The notes: generated from the letters alone by a model not told the origin. Positions 32,101-42,017 are shown, counted from the stretch's first letter. The stretch: 64,000 nucleotides of DNA from Bacteroidales bacterium (GCA_017554325.1 JAFZIP010000001.1:1-64000); one strand, 5' to 3'. Numbers and translations are program-made.

Positions 32101-33930
32101 CTATGCTTCAGTTTGAGCTGTATAGAAATGATAATACTCACCCCGGGCTTCCATCAGTGCATCATGACTGCCACGTTCCACAATGCTACCCTCTTTGAGG
32201 AAGATGATCTCATCGGCAAAACGGATAGTGCTCAATCTGTGCGCTATGATAATGGCAGTTTTGGTCTTCACCAGCGGCATCAGGGCTTCCTGGAAGGAGT
32301 ATTCGGACTCGTTGTCAAGGGCAGATGTGGCTTCGTCCAAAATAAGCACTTCGGGATTGCGCAAGATGGCACGTGCGATGCTGATTCGCTGACGCTGACC
32401 TCCAGACAGGCGCGTTCCCCTGTCGCCGATGACTGTCTGGTAGCCATCCTCCATCTCCGAAATGAACTGGTGGGCCTGCGCAACCTTGGCTGCTGCTATC
32501 ACTTGCTCCTCGGTAACATTCTCCATGCCAAAGACGATATTGTTGTAAACCGTGTCGTTAAACAAAATCACATCCTGATTGACAATGCCGAACAATGAGC
32601 GTAAGTCACTGATTTTATATTTGTTAACAGATACTCCATCCAACAGCAGCTCGCCATCCGTGATATCATAAAAACGAGGCAGCAGATCCACCAGCGTGGA
32701 CTTTCCGCCACCCGAAGGTCCAACCACCGCTATCGTCTGCCCCCGATGAATGGTCAAGTTGATATGGTGCAAAGCTTGATGCATTTCCTGACCTTCGCCG
32801 TATGAAAAAGACACATCCTTGTATTCAATGGAATCTTTCAAAGTATGGATTGCCATGGGATTCTGGCATTCGCAAATCTTCTCATCGGCATCGATGATTT
32901 CATAGACTCGCGAGGCGGCCGTCATGCCTTTTTGGAGCGTGTAATAGGTAGTAACCAGCGCCTTTGCCGGCGGTATCACACGCGCGAAAACCACAAAGTA
33001 GAGCATGAAGACCGTTCCTTTCATGGTGGCAGACGTGGGCAACCAGACCAGTGCCATCAAGGTGATCAGCAGCAAGACTAGTATGCACAGGAATTCCACC
33101 AGCGGAGCGCCAAGCTCATTAATGCGGAACACGCGCTTGTTAAGACGGTAGAACTGGAAGTTCTCATGTTTGAATTTCTCGTAGGTCTGTTCCTCCGCAT
33201 TATAGCCTTTCACCACACGCAAGCCGCCCACGGCTTCCTCAAACAGCGAACTCATCCGGCCAAGTAACTGCTGTGACTTGAGCGAATACTTTTTGATGCC
33301 CCGCCCGATGGCGGCCAGTCCGTATCCCATAAGGGGCAGAATAATCAGCGTAATAAGTGTCAGTGGCACGTTGATGGCGAACAAGGTCCCAACAAATATG
33401 ATGATCAGGAACGGGTCGCGGCACAACGACTGCAGTGAGGAGAACACCGACCACTCCACTTCCTGCACATCGGCACCCATGCGGCTGATGATGTCGCCCT
33501 TGCGCTGTTCGGAATAGAACGACAATGGCAGAATCAGGATGCGTTCGTAAAGGTCGTGGCGCAGATCTTGGAGGATGCCAGAACGGATGGGGGCAAGCCA
33601 GAACATGCCCATGTAGCGGCACAGGTTGGAGAGGAACGAAAGCAGAATCATCACGCCGGCGATGTAGAACAGCGCAGACATCTGGCCATACCGCGCAATG
33701 ACAACACCCATGTAGTAATAGAAGGTATCAATAACATATCGGGTGGTGAGGGAGAACTCTGGACGTACGGTCACCTGGTCCACCTGCCCAAACAGCACCG
33801 AGAGGAACGGCACAATCATGGAAAGGGTGAAAATGGAGAAAACGGCATACAAAAGTTGCGCCAGAACCACCAAGAAGATATTGGATTTATAGTTCAGCAG
33901 ATAGCGTAGCAATCGTTTCAACATTTCCAT
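32101..33930 (-). CDS. MsbA-like ABC exporter (membrane and ATPase domains fused)
   Basis: A 609-residue half-transporter. About six membrane segments lie in residues 15-330, and the ATPase domain follows with Walker A GPSGGGKST, the signature LSGGQRQRISIARA, Walker B VLILDEATSALD and the H-loop IIIAHRLSTI. MsbA-type proteins flip lipid A precursors or other lipids, and other members export peptides or drugs; the substrate here is not determined. It is divergent from ftsX, with a TATTTTTG promoter element 18 bases before its start. Confidence 0.93.
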   Translation of the reverse strand: MEMLKRLLRYLLNYKSNIFLVVLAQLLYAVFSIFTLSMIVPFLSVLFGQVDQVTVRPEFSLTTRYVIDTFYYYMGVVIARYGQMSALFYIAGVMILLSFLSNLCRYMGMFWLAPIRSGILQDLRHDLYERILILPLSFYSEQRKGDIISRMGADVQEVEWSVFSSLQSLCRDPFLIIIFVGTLFAINVPLTLITLIILPLMGYGLAAIGRGIKKYSLKSQQLLGRMSSLFEEAVGGLRVVKGYNAEEQTYEKFKHENFQFYRLNKRVFRINELGAPLVEFLCILVLLLITLMALVWLPTSATMKGTVFMLYFVVFARVIPPAKALVTTYYTLQKGMTAASRVYEIIDADEKICECQNPMAIHTLKDSIEYKDVSFSYGEGQEMHQALHHINLTIHRGQTIAVVGPSGGGKSTLVDLLPRFYDITDGELLLDGVSVNKYKISDLRSLFGIVNQDVILFNDTVYNNIVFGMENVTEEQVIAAAKVAQAHQFISEMEDGYQTVIGDRGTRLSGGQRQRISIARAILRNPEVLILDEATSALDNESEYSFQEALMPLVKTKTAIIIAHRLSTIRFADEIIFLKEGSIVERGSHDALMEARGEYYHFYTAQTEA

Positions 33931-33947
33931 TTCCTAAATTTGCTGCA

Positions 33948-33955
33948 AAAATAAT
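33948..33955 (-). promoter_or_regulatory. TAnnTTTG promoter element for the ABC exporter
   Basis: TATTTTTG on the minus strand, 17 bases before the exporter ATG. Confidence 0.55.
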
Positions 33956-33963
33956 ATTTTTTG

Positions 33964-33971
33964 TACTTTTG
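33964..33971 (+). promoter_or_regulatory. TAnnTTTG promoter element for the ftsX operon
   Basis: TACTTTTG, 20 bases before the ftsX ATG at 33992, back to back with the exporter promoter. Confidence 0.6.
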
Positions 33972-33991
33972 CACGCTCTAAAAAATTGAAC

Positions 33992-34876
33992 ATGGCAAAT
34001 TATCCCGACACTCTTGACAAGATTACCAAAGCCCGGCTGCGTCTATCCACATTCGGGTCCATCTTCAGCATAGCACTTACCATGTTTTTCATCGGCACCT
34101 TATGCTTCTTCGCCTTTTTCTCAACTCAATATTTGAAAAATCTTTCACAGAAGATAGAGATGGAGGTTTTGTTCTACTCAGACATCAAGGAGGCGGACAT
34201 CATAGCCTTGGAGCAGTCCATCAAGCTGAAACCCTATATCTCCGCTTCGCGGGTATCGTCCAAAGAAGAAAACACGGAGAACGCAAAGAAGATTATCGGC
34301 AGCAACTATACCGACATCATCCCCAACCCACTCAACGCTTCCATCATCATCAGCGTTGCGCCGGCATACGCCAACACCGACTCTCTGGCCAAAATCTCCA
34401 AGGAACTGAAGCAAAATGAAATCGTGCAAGATGTGGATTACCCTGACTATATCGTAAAAACCGTCAGCAACAACTTCCGCAAGATCCAGTGGATCATCCT
34501 CGGAGTGTGCGCGGTCTTCGTGCTCATCTCCATGATGTTGATCGCCAACTGCATCCGGTTGAATATTTACGCAAAGCGGTTCAACATCAAGAGTATGTTG
34601 TTGGTGGGTGCAACGCCCAAATTTGTGCGCGCACCATTCGTAGCCAAAGGCTTTGTGCAGGGCATCTGGGGCGGGATCATCGCCATCCTGCTGCTCGCCA
34701 CCATGATCTACTTCGGCAACCAGCACATGCCCGAGTTCATCGACTTTTCACAAATGCTGTACATTGCCTTCATCCTCGGCGGTATCCTCATTTTCAGCAT
34801 CTTGTTCACCATGGTGATCTCCTCCATCTCCGTGAGAAGATACGTGAGAATAAAGGATGAAAGACTTTATCTTTAG
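33992..34876 (+). CDS. ftsX: Cell division protein FtsX
   Basis: A 294-residue membrane protein of the FtsX/permease family: one helix near residues 22-45, an extracellular domain, then three helices toward the C-terminus (WIILGVCAVFVLISMMLIAN, FVQGIWGGIIAILLLATMIY, MLYIAFILGGILIFSILFTM). With FtsE it controls peptidoglycan hydrolases at the division site. The ATG at 33992 was chosen; a TTG two codons earlier is the only extension. In Bacteroidales it is followed by DUF3098, uppP and truB, exactly as here; ftsE is not adjacent. Confidence 0.93.
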   Translation: MANYPDTLDKITKARLRLSTFGSIFSIALTMFFIGTLCFFAFFSTQYLKNLSQKIEMEVLFYSDIKEADIIALEQSIKLKPYISASRVSSKEENTENAKKIIGSNYTDIIPNPLNASIIISVAPAYANTDSLAKISKELKQNEIVQDVDYPDYIVKTVSNNFRKIQWIILGVCAVFVLISMMLIANCIRLNIYAKRFNIKSMLLVGATPKFVRAPFVAKGFVQGIWGGIIAILLLATMIYFGNQHMPEFIDFSQMLYIAFILGGILIFSILFTMVISSISVRRYVRIKDERLYL

Positions 34877-34983
34877 AATTGAGAATTATATTATTACCCC
34901 TTGAACCCCTTGTACCTCTTGTACCTCATTCACCCTCGAACCCATTTACCAAGCATAAAAAACCTTCCAAACCCAATATTTCT

Positions 34984-35280
34984 ATGGCAACTGTAAACAA
35001 AAACGTTAAAAAAAATGACCCCAAAGGGAACCGCGCTCCATTGTTCAGAACAGTGAATTACATCCTCATGGGTGTCGGCCTGGTGCTGTTGATTGCAGGA
35101 TATCTTGCTTTGCGCGGTGGTGCGGTGCAGGATCCTAACACCTTTGATGGCGAGATCTTCAACAACACCCGCATCGTGGTGGCCCCCATCCTCATGTTCC
35201 TGGGTCTGGTCACGGAGATTGTCGCCATCATGTGGCATCCCCGCGCAAAAAAACAGGTTGAGGACGACAAAACCGAGTAA
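34984..35280 (+). CDS. DUF3098 family small membrane protein
   Basis: A 98-residue protein with two hydrophobic segments ([20 protein letters not shown] and [20 protein letters not shown]) separated by a short loop with [10 protein letters not shown], a hallmark of DUF3098. The family is found almost only in Bacteroidota, between ftsX and uppP, which suggests a role in wall synthesis or division, but its function is unknown. I set the ATG at 34984 since the frame upstream of it runs through repeat-like ACCCCTTG sequence without protein character. Confidence 0.88.
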   Translation: MATVNKNVKKNDPKGNRAPLFRTVNYILMGVGLVLLIAGYLALRGGAVQDPNTFDGEIFNNTRIVVAPILMFLGLVTEIVAIMWHPRAKKQVEDDKTE

Positions 35281-35282
35281 GC

Positions 35283-36107
35283 ATGGACTGGCTTGAAGCA
35301 CTCATCCTGGGTATTGTGCAGGGGCTGACAGAGTTTCTGCCGGTCAGCAGCAGTGGACACCTCACCATACTCTCCAATCTGTTCGGACTTGATGGCGAAA
35401 GCAATCTGACCATGATCGTGGTCCTGCATGTAGCCACGGTTTTGAGTACTTTGCTTGTGCTCTGGAAAGAAATCGTCTGGATATTCAAGGATATTTTCTC
35501 CAAACAGTCTTGGACGAGTTACAGTGGACTGAACGAAGGCACCAAATATGCCATCAACATCCTCATCTCCATGTTACCCGTTGCCATAGTGGGATTCTTC
35601 TTCAAAGACAAAGTGGAGGAGATTTTCGGCTCCGGCCTGCTCATCGTGGGCATCATGCTGCTGGTCACGGCCCTGCTGCTCACATTCTCCTTCTTTGCCA
35701 AACCTCGCCAACACGAGCACATATCAGGCTGGCACGCCCTCATCATCGGCATCGGCCAGGCGGTGGCCGTCATGCCCGGACTTTCACGCTCGGGAACTAC
35801 CATTGCTACTGGACTCCTGCTGGGCGACAAGAAAGAGAAACTCGCCCAATTTTCATTCTTGATGGTAATCCCGCCTGTATTAGGTGAAGCCCTTCTGGAC
35901 ACGATGGATATCTGCCAATCCGGCTTCGAAACAGCCATGAGCGGCATCTCCGTCGGAGCTTTGATAGTAGGTTTTCTCGCCGCCTTCATTACTGGATGTC
36001 TGGCCTGTAAATGGATGATCAACATCGTGAAAAAAGGCAAGCTCATCTGGTTTGCCATCTATTGCGCCATCGTCGGTATTTTCGCCATCTGCTACGGATT
36101 ATGCTAA
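35283..36107 (+). CDS. uppP: Undecaprenyl-diphosphatase
   Basis: A 274-residue membrane enzyme that removes a phosphate from undecaprenyl diphosphate to recycle the lipid carrier of peptidoglycan. The two active-site motifs are [14 protein letters not shown] near residue 16 and [18 protein letters not shown] near residue 163. Around seven to eight membrane segments are visible. It begins two bases after the DUF3098 stop, and the truB start overlaps its last codons by 7 bases. Confidence 0.96.
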   Translation: MDWLEALILGIVQGLTEFLPVSSSGHLTILSNLFGLDGESNLTMIVVLHVATVLSTLLVLWKEIVWIFKDIFSKQSWTSYSGLNEGTKYAINILISMLPVAIVGFFFKDKVEEIFGSGLLIVGIMLLVTALLLTFSFFAKPRQHEHISGWHALIIGIGQAVAVMPGLSRSGTTIATGLLLGDKKEKLAQFSFLMVIPPVLGEALLDTMDICQSGFETAMSGISVGALIVGFLAAFITGCLACKWMINIVKKGKLIWFAIYCAIVGIFAICYGLC

Positions 36108-36808
36108 AGAAGTACATCCACTCCGCCACGTTTTCTTTACCCGAACTTGACGTCAACCCAGATGCGGACTTGTTGTTGTTCGACAAGCCCTACAGCTGCA
36201 CATCGTTCGACATTGTGGGCAAGGTGCGTCGCCAAGTGCAAAAGAAGGCCGGGCGGCGGATAAAGGTGGGCCATGCGGGCACATTGGACCCTTTGGCCAC
36301 AGGGTTGCTCATTATCTGTATCGGCAAGATGACCAAGCAGATAGACTCCATCCAGGCGCAAGCAAAAGAGTACACGGGCACCTTCATGATGGGCAGCACC
36401 ACGCCCAGTTTCGACATGGAGCACCCCATTGATTGCGAATACCCATACGCGCACATCACCCGAGAGATGGCCGAAGAGGCCGCCCGCTCCTTTATCGGTG
36501 ATATCCAGCAAATTCCCCCACTCTTCTCCGCCGTGAAATTCAGTGGCAAACGGGCTTACGAACTTGCCCGCGAAGGAGAGGAGGCAGCATTGGCCGCCAA
36601 GAGCATCACCATCTACGACTTCCAGCTGCCCCGCTTTGAACTGCCGGAAATCGACTTCCGCATTCAGTGTTCCAAAGGGACCTACATCCGTGCCATTGCG
36701 CGCGACTTCGGAGAGGCACTGGAGAGCGGCGCGCATCTCACCGCGCTCCGGCGCACGCGCATCGGCGACTACCGCGTGGAAGACGCCATCAAACCCATCC
36801 TCCAATGA
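36101..36808 (+). CDS. truB: tRNA pseudouridine(55) synthase
   Basis: A 235-residue enzyme that converts U55 of tRNA to pseudouridine. The catalytic Asp is D63 in [14 protein letters not shown], and the [17 protein letters not shown] and [12 protein letters not shown] segments are typical. It is at the short end of the family, since the C-terminal PUA domain is missing, as common in Bacteroidota. The ATG at 36101 overlaps uppP; the longer frame upstream runs entirely inside uppP. Its stop overlaps the start of the GH16 gene by 4 bases. Confidence 0.95.
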   Translation: MLKKYIHSATFSLPELDVNPDADLLLFDKPYSCTSFDIVGKVRRQVQKKAGRRIKVGHAGTLDPLATGLLIICIGKMTKQIDSIQAQAKEYTGTFMMGSTTPSFDMEHPIDCEYPYAHITREMAEEAARSFIGDIQQIPPLFSAVKFSGKRAYELAREGEEAALAAKSITIYDFQLPRFELPEIDFRIQCSKGTYIRAIARDFGEALESGAHLTALRRTRIGDYRVEDAIKPILQ

Positions 36809-37746
36809 ATAAATCCGCTATCCCCTTATTTCTGTTGCTGTTCTGCCTCTGCGCCGACATATCCGCACAGCCCATACACAGCCTCAAAGACTGGGTGAAG
36901 ACCAGACGTACCGACATCAAGGGCTACGACCACCCCTCCTTAAAAAGATGGCATTTGGTATTTGAGGACAATTTCGACGGCACGCAGATTGACACCAGCA
37001 AATGGTACACCTGCACCGGTGGATGGAAGCGTAACCACGCCAACAAACCGCATTATTACAAAGACGAGAATATAGTCTTGGGAAACGGCATCGTCCACCT
37101 TGTCGTCAAGCGCGAGCCGGGTGTACACAAAGGATGGTTTGCCGATGAAGACAACGGCAAAGGCGGCTGGCGCGACCATCTTTTCGATTACACCTCTGCC
37201 ATCATCGAAACCAAGGTCAAATACGACCACGGCTATATCGAGGCGCGCTGCAAGATGCCCGCAGGCCCCGGATTCTGGCCTGGATTCTGGATGTTCGGGG
37301 ACGGCGGCGAAATCGATATATTTGAGATCAACTCCGCAAAACCCAAGAAACACTACATCACGGTCCACTCCTGGCCCGACAACGGCCTCCATAAGCAGTA
37401 TGCCACCTCCTGGAGAAGCTCTGAATCCTTTTCCGATGATTTCCATGTATTCTCCTTGGAATGGGATGATTGGAAGCTGGTGTTCCGTGTAGATGGCATC
37501 ACCCGAAGAGTGGATTACAGATATAGGACCCCGGACGGCAAGATGGTGGAAGACATCACTCAATACGACCCTGCAACCGCCATTGAAAACCCGATTTTCC
37601 CCACTGGCGCACAATGTATCAAACTCAACCTGGCCATTCCAGCGGAGAACAGCACCTTCATGCGTATGCCCACCGATAAAACCCCATTTCCTTCCTCCAT
37701 GGACGTGGATTACTTCAGAATCTACCTGAAAGAGATTCCGAAATAG
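36805..37746 (+). CDS. Glycoside hydrolase family 16 protein, exported
   Basis: A 313-residue enzyme with a signal peptide (1-21). The GH16 beta-sandwich has the catalytic signature ExDxxE, seen as E169, D171 and E174 in GGEIDIFE, preceded by YIEARCKMPAGPGFWPGFWM. Family members cut beta-1,3/1,4-glucans, agars or carrageenans; substrate cannot be fixed here. The ATG at 36805 is supported by the signal peptide and by its ATGA overlap with the truB stop. It is at the end of the ftsX-uppP-truB run, an unusual place for a polysaccharide hydrolase. Confidence 0.9.
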   Translation: MNKSAIPLFLLLFCLCADISAQPIHSLKDWVKTRRTDIKGYDHPSLKRWHLVFEDNFDGTQIDTSKWYTCTGGWKRNHANKPHYYKDENIVLGNGIVHLVVKREPGVHKGWFADEDNGKGGWRDHLFDYTSAIIETKVKYDHGYIEARCKMPAGPGFWPGFWMFGDGGEIDIFEINSAKPKKHYITVHSWPDNGLHKQYATSWRSSESFSDDFHVFSLEWDDWKLVFRVDGITRRVDYRYRTPDGKMVEDITQYDPATAIENPIFPTGAQCIKLNLAIPAENSTFMRMPTDKTPFPSSMDVDYFRIYLKEIPK

Positions 37747-37807
37747 TGTTTTTCGTCTCCTTTACTTTATTTCAAACCTGCATCATGACGGGAGCCTTGT
37801 TTTTTTG

Positions 37808-37815
37808 TATTTTTG
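37808..37815 (+). promoter_or_regulatory. TAnnTTTG promoter element for the PASTA gene
   Basis: TATTTTTG, 87 bases upstream of the ATG at 37903, giving a fairly long leader. Confidence 0.5.
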
Positions 37816-37902
37816 CCGTTCTGAAACAAAAGGGACATAATCCTTTTGCATTCATAAAATAAAAAGGACTTTTTTCAGTTAACCATTAGACTGATCTAGA
37901 AC

Positions 37903-38472
37903 ATGAATAAAGCGATACATAACAAGTTATGGTTCCACCTGTTGATAGCTGCTTCGTTATCGATAGTATTGGTATTTATTATCCTTTTCACATTGCGCAT
38001 TTTCACTCGTCACGGCAAGGAAATCGAGATGCCTGACTACATCGGGCAAAACGCCAGCGAGCTGACCCAAATGGGTAAGTCAGAGGGCTTTGTCTTCGTA
38101 GTGGACAAGGAAGTTTACAAAAAGGGCACTACCCCAGGCACCGTGCTTACCCAAGATCCAATGCCGCACGAAAAGGTGAAAAGAGGCCGTAAGGTTTATC
38201 TCACCGTATCTGCCCAAACACCACCGGTAATCAAGATGCCAGCCCTCCAAGACCTCTCTCTGCGCCAAGCCCAGATTATGTTAGAGGCCCAAGGACTTGT
38301 ATTGGATCGCATCATCGAGAAAACCAGCCCGTATGAGAACGTGGTGTTGGACGTCTTGTACCACGGTCACCATATCGCATCGGGATCCGACATCCAAATG
38401 GGCGAGAGAATCACCCTGGTAGTGGGCAAGTCCATCGGCGGCCTGCCCGACAGCCTGGCAACAGTTGAATAA
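37903..38472 (+). CDS. Membrane-anchored PASTA-domain protein
   Basis: A 189-residue protein with one membrane helix (about 12-33) and PASTA-type repeats: EIEMPDYIGQNASELTQMGK, then PPVIKMPALQDLSLRQAQIM, then a diverged third repeat ending VVGKS. PASTA domains bind peptidoglycan or beta-lactams and usually belong to kinases or penicillin-binding proteins; no kinase domain is present here. Stand-alone PASTA proteins are common in Bacteroidales. It is 18 bases ahead of a T9SS cargo gene, so the two may be co-transcribed. Confidence 0.9.
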   Translation: MNKAIHNKLWFHLLIAASLSIVLVFIILFTLRIFTRHGKEIEMPDYIGQNASELTQMGKSEGFVFVVDKEVYKKGTTPGTVLTQDPMPHEKVKRGRKVYLTVSAQTPPVIKMPALQDLSLRQAQIMLEAQGLVLDRIIEKTSPYENVVLDVLYHGHHIASGSDIQMGERITLVVGKSIGGLPDSLATVE

Positions 38473-38490
38473 ACAATTATTGACAAAAGC

Positions 38491-40629
38491 ATGAAATTCA
38501 CTCGAAACTTATTGACCTGTCTGTTAAGCCTATCACTCCTGACACCCGTGACCATGCAGGCGCAGGAGATCCTGACCGGCATCACCCAAAACAGCCAGAT
38601 AGTCAAAGCTTATAAGCAGGACACCCCGAAAGGCGACCCCAACATCAGCATCAAACTGCCCTTCGTGGAAGATTTTTCCAACTATACCGGTTACCCGAGC
38701 AGTAGCCACTGGCAGGACCGGAAGTGCTTCGTGAACAACACCTACGCCATCCGTCCGCCTTCCATCGGCGTGGTCACTTTTGATGCACTGGACGAGAACG
38801 GGCGCATTTATGCGCACGCGGATCGAACCCCTTTCGCTGCCGACACATTGACATCGGTCTGCATACGCTTGGACAGCAATTTCACGCAGCACCGCCCCAT
38901 GAGGCTCAGCGACAGCATCTATTTCAGTTTCTATTACCAACCCGGTGGTGGTTGCTCCGGCAACCCGCCTGTAGCATGGGAGCGCTTGGGCGACGCACCT
39001 GAAACCGACGATATCCTGCTGCTGGAATTTGGCTATGCCACTGGAAACATGGTGTTTTTGGGATTCCAATATGGCGAATACACAATCGGGGAAGGCGAAT
39101 ACTACGTGGCCGGCGACTCCTTGGAGAATCCTTTCATTCCCGGCACCTACATCATCTTCGAAAGCAACGCCTTCGCAGGACAGACCATCATGATACCATA
39201 CGATTCCATTTTCGGCCCTGAATATGTCTGGAACGAAGTATGGTCGTCACAAGGCTGCTCGCTGGACTCCTGGTTGGCAGAAAATTCGCTGGAATATTTC
39301 AAACAAGTGCTGATTCCTATTACGGATGAACAATACCTGCGCGACAACTTCCAGTTCCGCTTCCGCAACTACGCCAGTCTGGACCTCGACTCCTGGAGCG
39401 GCAACAACATTGTGGGCTGGGCCAGCAACTGCGACCAGTGGAACGTAGATTACATCCGCATGGACATCAACCGCAATGCCGAAGACTATTATCCCAGCGA
39501 CGTCGCGTTTGTCAGTCCCACCACCTCTGCACTGGCACAATACCAGTCCATGCCATGGCACCAGTACCAGGCCTCAGATATGGCGGCAAGCTTCCACAAT
39601 CAGCTGAGCAATCTTTCCGATGAAACGCGTAACGTGGGCTACTATTACAAAGTGGAGAAGGAAAACGGTGGCACCATCTATCAGTCCACCATCAACTACA
39701 TGAACGCCACACCCTACTATAACAGTGGCTTGCACACTTACGCGCCACACGCCCAGCCTGCCATCGACTTCGCTTATTCATACGACGGGGCGGACAGCGC
39801 CACTTTTGTCGTCACGCATGTATTCAAGATGGAAGGTAGTAGCGATGAAAACCGCTTCAACGACACGTGCCGCTTCGAGCAAAAATTCCATAACTACTAT
39901 GCTTACGACGACGGGACCGCCGAAGCGGGCTACAGTTTGCTTTCCACCATGAGCACACCGGCATCCTACTTGGCCGTGCAGTTCACGCTGGCGCAACCCG
40001 ACACGCTTCGTTGTGTGCGTATTTGGTTCAACAGCACACTGAACGATGAAAATTTCGCGCCATTTACCCTGATGGTATGGGACGATAACAACGGCAGACC
40101 GGGAAATGTCATCTACTCACTTCCCACCCAAATGCCCTACCATGCCGCCGATTTCCTCGACTTTGCAAACTATTACCCCGAGGAGCCCGTGCCCGTGGAA
40201 GGAACTTTCTACGTCGGCTTCTACCAGAATCATAACACCCAGCTCAACATCGGTTTCGACCAGAACAACGATGCGCGCGAGCACTTCTTCTATAAAATCA
40301 CAGACAGTTGGAATGAATCCTACTACAAAGGCGCGCCCATGATTCGCGCTGTGGTGGGCAAAGCATACGACTACTCCGGCATTGCGGACCACAACAAGAA
40401 AAAGATTTCCCTGTATCCCAACCCTACGACGGGAAAAGTCTATGTCAGAGATCTGGAGGAGACCTCCGGCCTGCACTATCAGCTGAACGACCTTTACGGC
40501 CGCACACTTGAGGTATCGTCGATTGACCAGAACAGCATAGACCTCGGCGGAAAGGCGTCAGGCATCTATATCGTCCGCATTTTCAAAGACAACAAACTAA
40601 TCACCACAGAAAAAATAATCAAACAGTAG
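38491..40629 (+). CDS. Large secreted protein with type A T9SS sorting domain
   Basis: A 712-residue exported protein. The signal peptide ends MQAQ (about residue 24), and the C-terminal 75 residues form a type A sorting domain: KKISLYPNPTTGKVYVRDLE, then LNDLYGRTLEV and SGIYIVRIFKDNK. In between are beta-rich stretches with many aromatic residues (for example DGTAEAGYSLLSTMSTPASY) but no catalytic motif I can name. It should be secreted by T9SS and attached to the cell surface. Its function is unknown. It is followed two bases later by an exonuclease gene. Confidence 0.85.
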   Translation: MKFTRNLLTCLLSLSLLTPVTMQAQEILTGITQNSQIVKAYKQDTPKGDPNISIKLPFVEDFSNYTGYPSSSHWQDRKCFVNNTYAIRPPSIGVVTFDALDENGRIYAHADRTPFAADTLTSVCIRLDSNFTQHRPMRLSDSIYFSFYYQPGGGCSGNPPVAWERLGDAPETDDILLLEFGYATGNMVFLGFQYGEYTIGEGEYYVAGDSLENPFIPGTYIIFESNAFAGQTIMIPYDSIFGPEYVWNEVWSSQGCSLDSWLAENSLEYFKQVLIPITDEQYLRDNFQFRFRNYASLDLDSWSGNNIVGWASNCDQWNVDYIRMDINRNAEDYYPSDVAFVSPTTSALAQYQSMPWHQYQASDMAASFHNQLSNLSDETRNVGYYYKVEKENGGTIYQSTINYMNATPYYNSGLHTYAPHAQPAIDFAYSYDGADSATFVVTHVFKMEGSSDENRFNDTCRFEQKFHNYYAYDDGTAEAGYSLLSTMSTPASYLAVQFTLAQPDTLRCVRIWFNSTLNDENFAPFTLMVWDDNNGRPGNVIYSLPTQMPYHAADFLDFANYYPEEPVPVEGTFYVGFYQNHNTQLNIGFDQNNDAREHFFYKITDSWNESYYKGAPMIRAVVGKAYDYSGIADHNKKKISLYPNPTTGKVYVRDLEETSGLHYQLNDLYGRTLEVSSIDQNSIDLGGKASGIYIVRIFKDNKLITTEKIIKQ

Positions 40630-40630
40630 T

Positions 40631-41467
40631 ATGAATCTCAATCTTACCAGACCTCTCGTATTTTTCGATTTGGAAACCACCGGCTTGAATGTCGGCAAAG
40701 ATAGAATCGTGGAAATCTCCTTCATAAAAGTCATGCCGAACGGCGAGGAAATCCACCGCACAGAGCTCGTCAATCCGGGCGTGCATATTCCGGAGGAATG
40801 CTCTGCTATCCATGGCATTACAGACAATGATGTGAAAGACAAACCCACTTTTGCAGATCTGGCGGACGACCTGCTCGCATTCATCGGCGACGCCGATTTG
40901 GCGGGTTTCAATTCCAACAAGTTCGATGTGCCATTGTTAGTGGAAGAATTCTTACGCTGCGGCAAGCATTTCGACCTGCGCAACCGCTATTTAGTTGATG
41001 TACAGAATATTTTCCACAAGATGGAGCCCCGGAATCTGACAGCAGCTTATAAGTTCTACTGCCATGCCAATTTGGAGGACGCACATCAGGCCAGTGCCGA
41101 CACACAGGCCACTTACGAGGTCTTCAAGGCCCAGCTTGAGAAGTACAAAGACGTGCCTTACACAGACCCGCGCACCAAGGCAACCAGCATCCCAATTAAT
41201 GGGGATGTGAAGGCACTTAGCGCGTTCACGCGGGAACACAACACGGTCGATTTGGCCGGGCATATCGTACTGGACAAGAACCAGAATGCGGTCTTCAACT
41301 TCGGCAAGCACAAAGGCGTGCCCGTTTCCACTGTATTTATCAAAGAACCAGCCTATTACGATTGGATGATGAAGGCCGATTTTCCGCTTTACACCAAGGA
41401 AATCATCACCCAGATTTACAAGGAAGTGAAGCTTGAAAAGAAGTTTTCAAATCCCTCACTTTTTTAG
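40631..41467 (+). CDS. DEDD-type 3'-5' exonuclease (DnaQ-like) with exodeoxyribonuclease X-like C-terminus
   Basis: A 278-residue protein. The exonuclease domain has Exo I VFFDLETTGL (D13, E15), Exo II LAGFNSNKFDVPLL, and Exo III HQASADTQATYEV, giving the four acidic residues. The C-terminus, FNFGKHKGVPVSTVFIKEPA, then YYDWMM, is like the exodeoxyribonuclease X C-terminal domain. It probably removes nucleotides from DNA or RNA 3' ends in repair or proofreading. It starts one base after the stop of the T9SS cargo gene, which suggests one transcript, though the two functions are unrelated. Confidence 0.9.
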   Translation: MNLNLTRPLVFFDLETTGLNVGKDRIVEISFIKVMPNGEEIHRTELVNPGVHIPEECSAIHGITDNDVKDKPTFADLADDLLAFIGDADLAGFNSNKFDVPLLVEEFLRCGKHFDLRNRYLVDVQNIFHKMEPRNLTAAYKFYCHANLEDAHQASADTQATYEVFKAQLEKYKDVPYTDPRTKATSIPINGDVKALSAFTREHNTVDLAGHIVLDKNQNAVFNFGKHKGVPVSTVFIKEPAYYDWMMKADFPLYTKEIITQIYKEVKLEKKFSNPSLF

Positions 41468-41511
41468 GGGATACACAGACGTTTTGTATTAGAAATATTA
41501 TTACATTTGCC

Positions 41512-41519
41512 ACCGCTTT
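41512..41519 (+). promoter_or_regulatory. TAnnTTTG promoter element for the hydrogenase operon
   Basis: TACATTTG, 86 bases before the first hydrogenase gene. It abuts the hairpin at 41519-41537. Confidence 0.5.
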
Positions 41520-41537
41520 TAAACGGTGGCTTTTTTA
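41519..41537 (+). terminator. Terminator-like hairpin after the exonuclease gene
   Basis: GCCACCG (41519-41525) pairs with CGGTGGC around a short loop and is followed by TTTTTT. It lies about 50 bases past the exonuclease stop. A promoter element ends at its first base, so it could also act in the hydrogenase leader. Confidence 0.6.
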
Positions 41538-41604
41538 TGCCCAAAATTTTAAAAAGTAAATTTAAAATCATATAATTCAACAACTTACCAAAAATACTAA
41601 TTGT

Positions 41605-42003
41605 ATGGAAAAAATTAAATCATTGGCTGATCTCAAGAAAAAAAGAGAGGAGCTGCAATCCAAAATCGAGTTGCGCGAAGAAGGCGACAACGTAGAGAAC
41701 CTGGTTCAAATCAAGGTTGCTATGGCCACCTGCGGTATTGCTTCCGGTGCAAAGCAGACGATGGAAGCCATCATTGACGAGTGCAAGAAGCAGAACGTCA
41801 AGGCTGTCGTTTCCCAGACCGGCTGCATGGGCTACTGCTATGCCGAGCCGACCGTGGAAGTGAAGAAACCCGGCGAGGATCCTATCGTATTCGGTCACGT
41901 TGACACCAAGAAGGGTCAAGAATTGGTGACGAAATACATCATGAGTGGCGAAATCCTCGAAGGCGTCATCCCCGTCAACTACGAAAAAATCGATAACAAA
42001 TAA
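41605..42003 (+). CDS. HndB-like thioredoxin-fold [2Fe-2S] ferredoxin of the bifurcating hydrogenase
   Basis: A 132-residue protein. The first 40 residues are helical and charged, and the rest is a thioredoxin-like [2Fe-2S] domain with cysteines in TCGIASGAK, DECKKQ and TGCMGYCY. It resembles HndB of the four-subunit NADP-reducing hydrogenase described in Desulfovibrio. The gene starts the hydrogenase run, 14 bases before hydB. It may carry electrons between the complex and a soluble partner; its exact place in the complex is not shown by the sequence. Confidence 0.85.
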   Translation: MEKIKSLADLKKKREELQSKIELREEGDNVENLVQIKVAMATCGIASGAKQTMEAIIDECKKQNVKAVVSQTGCMGYCYAEPTVEVKKPGEDPIVFGHVDTKKGQELVTKYIMSGEILEGVIPVNYEKIDNK

Positions 42004-42017
42004 CAAGGAGGTCTCCA

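Noticed and set aside
41519..41537. Riboswitch before the hydrogenase operon
   Set aside because: The hairpin is a simple short stem with a T-run and fits a terminator of the previous gene; no conserved aptamer features were seen.
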